Source: Larix sibirica
Taxonomy: Eukaryota > Streptophyta > Pinopsida > Pinales > Pinaceae
Direction: 5' to 3'
Assembly: GCA_004151065.3 (NCBI GenBank)
Contig: NWUY0300101143.1
Span: forward strand, 1 to 10,853
Length of the DNA: 10,853 nucleotides
Shown here: positions 8,191 to 10,853 of the stretch, piece after piece
How the letters are laid out: every line of letters starts with the position of its first letter
Numbering within the stretch: the stretch's first letter is position 1
Program-made: the position numbers and the translations under genes
The notes under the pieces: model-generated
Told to the model about the DNA's origin: nothing
What the model saw: the letters and a program-made list of their open reading frames with translations, nothing else
Database searches by the model: none

Positions 8191-8968
8191 CCCTATGATG
8201 AAAGAAGAAAATACCACAATGACTACAATNNATGAAGCATTCAATACTAAGAATTTTCAAATCATCACTAGACAAGGCACAAAAATTGGTGGGGATAATC
8301 CCCAGGTTAAAAGGATACAAAGAAAACAAGATGATTATCCCAATCCAATGAAGTAGAAGGAAATATTTAATAATGCAATAGAAATATTTACACAAATTGC
8401 TTATGAAGAGAGTAGTGCAGAGAATGGAAATAAAGCACTTAACAAGTTGCTACAATTCTTAACAAAGGAAGAAGCTATTGCACAACTAATTGACTTAATG
8501 TATCTTATCAGAAATAGTTTAGAAAATGAGAGGATTACTAAAAATATTTGTATCTTGAATAAAAAATATAAAACTAATATTGCTCCCCTTATTGACCTAG
8601 AACTTGAAGGATTGTGCATTGCACAAGTCATCCTTGACTTGGGGTCACAAGTGAACATAATGACGAGATCGACTTGGGAAAGCATGGGTCGACTAGAACT
8701 AGATGATTCAGGCATCTATCTTAAGCTTTCCAACCAAGGATTAATCAAACCCATTGGAGTGTGGAAAACCGTTAAAAATATAATTATGGAAATCAACACA
8801 TACATCAACTTTAAAATCATCGACCCAGGAGAAGGATCCAAATCCTTCCCAACATTAGTTGGTCATCCACGGGGACAAAAAATGAAAGCATCCATATCAC
8901 TAGAAAAGGGTAGAATTAAACTCAATGGAGAGGGAAAGAAAGTAATTGTCCCTATTAATCCATCTTAG
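8191..8968 (+). pseudogene. Retroviral-type aspartic protease region
   Basis: The protease would cut the Gag-Pol polyprotein. The frame opens before the two-base N gap at 8229, carries one TAG (8354-8356), and is then open for 203 codons to TAG 8966-8968; the first ATG in that run is at 8447. The active-site motif is V-I-L-D-L-G-S-Q-V-N-I-M, with Asp at 8636-8638. D-L-G-S instead of D-T/S-G is usual in non-chromodomain plant Gypsy elements. It is followed by S-T-W-E-S-M-G-R, then L-V-G in the position of the usual L-L-G, and E-K-G-R-I-K-L near the end. About 110 residues of protease fold are accounted for. A pepsin-like host enzyme is excluded because only one D-x-G is present. This is by far the least damaged part of the element. 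Confidence 0.88.
8229..8230. other. Two undetermined bases
   Basis: NN in the given sequence, within the zinc-knuckle-to-protease junction. If the gap size is not exactly two, the frame relation across it is uncertain. Confidence 0.95.
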
Positions 8969-9412
8969 GGGAAACCCTGGGCTGAACCAGAAAATAACGA
9001 TGATGACATACGATGTGTATACCAAATAGTCCAGAATAATGAAGACTCTGTCGAACCAAACAACCATGGATAAATCCACTTGGGAAATATCATGTCCATC
9101 GGATACAAGTTTGACTCGGAACTATACGACTAGCAAATGGAAAATTATGAAGCACAACCTCATGAATGATAATCGATTAAGGTCATCCCTAGAAAAAGAG
9201 TGCAACAATGTCTTACTATATCCATCATCCCAAAGGTATTTGAGAAGAGAATAAGATAATATTTGACGATCATACCAATAAAAAAAGAACCGATAAGTAT
9301 TCCACCACTATAATAGAAAGAACAAGAATATCTGATTGCACATGCTGAGGAAGTCTCTAAAAACATCAGTGAACAAGATCGACTTCAAAGTCCGGTCAAA
9401 AATTATACTGGA
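8969..9412 (+). pseudogene. Pol linker downstream of the protease, broken
   Basis: The protease frame continues without an indel as a polar, acidic stretch (W-A-E-P-E-N-N-D-D-D-I from about 8978; E-D-S-V-E-P-N-N). Further on it reads A-H-A-E-E-V-S-K-N-I-S-E-Q-D-R-L near 9340. Stops are TAA 9071, TAG 9131, TGA 9167, TAA 9170, TAA 9257, TAA 9311 and TAG 9314. No catalytic motif or known domain is seen. It belongs to the same polyprotein because the frame holds on both sides. Confidence 0.55.
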
Positions 9413-9811
9413 CAAGTAGCAAGATGGTTGGATACACATCAATCCCACCTCTAGACTTGGACTACTGAATCAACATATTTTGTCGAACACTTTGGAGGAA
9501 AGAAACTCACATCACAAATAAAAATATCAAAAGTTATATAAGGTCAAGACCCATCAAAACACATTAGTATATGCAAAAAGGAATGGAAACGATTGGGATA
9601 CATAAACAAAATATTATATCCCCATATATTCCCAAATACACTTGAATACTTACTGAATAAATGGTATAATATGGAAGAATCTAGAGGAGAAACATTTAAT
9701 TGGAAAGAATTGAAAGAAAACTTTATAAAATATTTATCTTTTACTCAAGAAAAATAATGGATAAGAGAAGCAATAGAATAAATTCAAAAAATTATACAAC
9801 CAACGAGCAAT
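9413..9811 (+). pseudogene. Second Gag-like domain between protease and reverse transcriptase
   Basis: In the same frame as the protease and the reverse transcriptase, the sequence shows the hallmarks of another Retrotrans_gag-type domain: H-F-G-G-K-K-L-T-S near 9491, G-Q-D-P-S-K-H-I (from 9542), C-K-K-E-W-K-R-L-G-Y, F-P-N-T-L (9629-9643), K-W-Y-N-M-E-E (TGG 9662-9664), and W-K-E-L-K-E-N-F-I-K-Y (from 9701), then an A-I-E/I-Q-K-I-I tail. Trp-Tyr followed about 13 residues later by Trp-x-x-Leu-Lys-x-x-Phe is the typical Gag core. It is clearly different in sequence from the Gag domain at 7566-8036. Stops are TAG 9452, TAA 9539, TAA 9755 and TAA 9779. It may be a duplicated or captured gag, or a normal but little-described domain of this lineage. 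I judge the Gag resemblance fairly secure and its origin unknown. Confidence 0.62.
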
Positions 9812-10129
9812 GGTAGGTCGACATCAACATAATTACCACACTCAACATGTAATAATATCATGACCAGACAACATATCGAACGACTCGGCTAGAACTTGAA
9901 AATGATAGAACTATAGGAAAAAGTTTCAGGTGGAAAAGAAATCAGCCTGGAGTAGTAAAACCTGTAAATCTCTAATGAAATTCACCATAGAAGAAGAGAA
10001 AAAACAAGAAATATTCACTGAAAAATACTTCACGAGAAGGATTCACTAAAAAAAATTCCCCATGCACAAATAAAAACAAAAGAAGTCGACATTTCAAATG
10101 ATGATCGACCAAGAATGGAAAAAATAGGA
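9812..10129 (+). pseudogene. Charged, helix-rich pol linker before the reverse transcriptase
   Basis: The same frame continues through a segment rich in Glu, Lys, Gln and Ile: H-I-E-R-L-G near 9875, E-K-V-S-G-G-K-E-I-S-L-E near 9917, I-S-N-E-I-H-H near 9968, and I-K-T-K-E-V-D-I-S-N-D-D-R-P from about 10070. Stops are TAA 9830, TAG 9890, TAG 9914, TAG 9953, TAA 9956, TAA 9965 and TGA 10019. Several sit where Gln is likely. A coiled-coil linker is plausible. No enzyme motif is visible. Confidence 0.5.
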
Positions 10130-10853
10130 GATTATTAGTCTGACTAGCAAACAACAAAGATAGTTAACTTACTAAAATAATACCAAGATGTCTTTGTAAG
10201 AGATCATAAATGTTTAAAGGGGTTAGTACAAGAAATGGGTGAAATTTAAATCGACATAAAACCAGATGCCAGACCTGTCAAGAAATGACCATACAAATTG
10301 GCACATAAGTATAAAGACATAGTAAATAAAGAAATTGAGAATCTGCTAGCTGTTGGAATCATATATCCAGTAAACTAGTCAGAATGGGACTAGTCAGATT
10401 ATAAAGAAAAATAACCTAAAAAATTACAAATCTATGTCGACTGCAGAGGACTAAACAAGGTAACTTTAACAGACCCTTTCCCCACACCTTTCGTCGATGA
10501 AATAATTAATTGAAATTGCAGGTCATGAATGTTATTTCTTCACTAACGGATTTTTTGGATACAACCAAGTTTCTATTCCTAAATAAGATCAGCATAAAAC
10601 AACATTTGTTTGTGTGTTTGGTTCGTTTGATTATAAAGTGATTCCATTTGGTCTAAAGAATGCACCAACAATATTTTCTAGGATAGTAGTAAAAACATTT
10701 CAAGAATATCTATATAAAACCATGGATGTCTACTTTGATGATTGGACAATATACTCACTGGTAAGAGACCATGTTCAGTACCTTCGAGTATGATAGAACA
10801 ATGCAGAAAAATGCTTGTATTTGAATATTAAAAAGTGCATATTTGCAACACCA
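10130..10853 (+). pseudogene. Reverse transcriptase, N-terminal part, broken and cut by window edge
   Basis: The enzyme would copy the element RNA into DNA. Motifs in order are Y-Q-D-V-F (10181-10195), I-D-I-K-P-D-A-R-P-V-K-K, K-E-I-E-N-L-L-A-V-G-I-I-Y-P, V-D-C-R-G-L-N-K-V-T (10436-10465), and D-P-F-P-T-P (10472-10489). After a one-base shift at about 10508-10511 come F-F-T-N-G-F-F-G-Y-N-Q-V, P-F-G-L-K-N-A-P (10644-10667), and the catalytic Y-F-D-D box (10731-10742). Stops before the shift are TAG 10136 and 10145, TAA 10178 and 10247, TGA 10286, TAG 10376 and 10391, and TAA 10412. After it they are TAA 10584, TGA 10791 and TAG 10794. The first catalytic Asp (usual T-D/L-D position) is Asn (AAC 10545-10547), so even the intact stretches would be inactive. 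The thumb, RNase H and integrase lie outside the window. Confidence 0.95.

Larger units (their letters stand above)
5796..10853 (+). mobile_element. Decayed Ty3/Gypsy-type LTR retrotransposon, 5' part
   Basis: In order, the element shows a candidate 5' LTR and primer-binding site, a Gag polyprotein with a Retrotrans_gag-type domain and CCHC zinc knuckle, an aspartic protease, a second Gag-like domain, and the N-terminal two thirds of a reverse transcriptase, where the window ends. Protease before reverse transcriptase, with no integrase in between, is the Ty3/Gypsy order as far as it can be seen. RNase H, integrase and the 3' LTR would lie beyond 10853. The D-L-G-S protease and the G-L-N-K-V-T / D-P-F-P-T-P style of reverse transcriptase fit non-chromodomain plant Gypsy lineages, though that placement is inference. 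In-frame stops number 56 against only three one-base frame changes, so the copy is old and non-autonomous. Confidence 0.9.

Noticed and set aside
8401-8715. Minus-strand open frame of 104 codons
   Set aside because: It is antisense to the well-supported protease region and is Ser/Leu/Phe-rich, as expected for the reverse strand of real coding sequence.
8191-10510. Possible alternative genetic code (TAA/TAG read as Gln), since many stops sit where Gln is likely
   Set aside because: TGA also interrupts the frame, some stops replace residues that are probably Trp or Arg, catalytic and zinc-binding residues are lost elsewhere, and three frame changes are present. Methylation-driven decay explains all of this without recoding.
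1-10853. tRNA, rRNA or CRISPR arrays
   Set aside because: No cloverleaf with conserved arms, no rRNA-like blocks, and no regularly spaced direct repeats were seen on either strand.

Overview
The window looks like intergenic DNA from a plant with a large, heavily methylated genome. A gymnosperm is my guess, but that is inference, since no host gene is visible to fix the taxon. It is AT-rich and holds no intact host gene. The only confidently identified content is a decayed Ty3/Gypsy-type LTR retrotransposon on the + strand. It enters at about 5796 and runs off the right edge inside the reverse transcriptase.

Positions 1 to about 5790 form a long AT-rich tract. In four sampled 60-base lines, C outnumbers G on the + strand by about 2:1. 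I recognise no gene there. The minus strand carries several short coding-like reading frames, two purine-tract/TG junctions that resemble the 3' end of a retroelement, and several perfect short inverted repeats. The tract may be an older minus-strand element or gene remnant, but no domain proves it.

At about 5790 the composition changes abruptly. A candidate 5' LTR (about 5796-6100, ending in CA) is followed by a degenerate primer-binding site (6102-6119) and a possible gag start at 6129. One frame then runs from 6129 to 8036 and encodes a long unrecognised N-terminal region followed by a classic retrotransposon Gag domain. A one-base shift leads to a CCHC zinc knuckle (8149-8190). A second shift leads to a frame that holds together from about 8191 to 10510. 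That frame encodes an aspartic protease (D-L-G-S at 8636-8647), a second Gag-like domain (9413-9811), a charged linker and the first part of the reverse transcriptase. After a third one-base shift the reverse transcriptase continues to the edge, with a Y-F-D-D box at 10731-10742.

The element is dead. I counted 56 in-frame stops but only three changes of frame, a pattern expected when methylated C decays to T. Two key residues are also lost: the first catalytic Asp of the reverse transcriptase (now Asn) and the last Cys of the zinc knuckle (now Tyr). The oddest points are the second Gag-like domain between protease and reverse transcriptase, the long unrecognised region before Gag, and a 203-codon stop-free run covering the protease.
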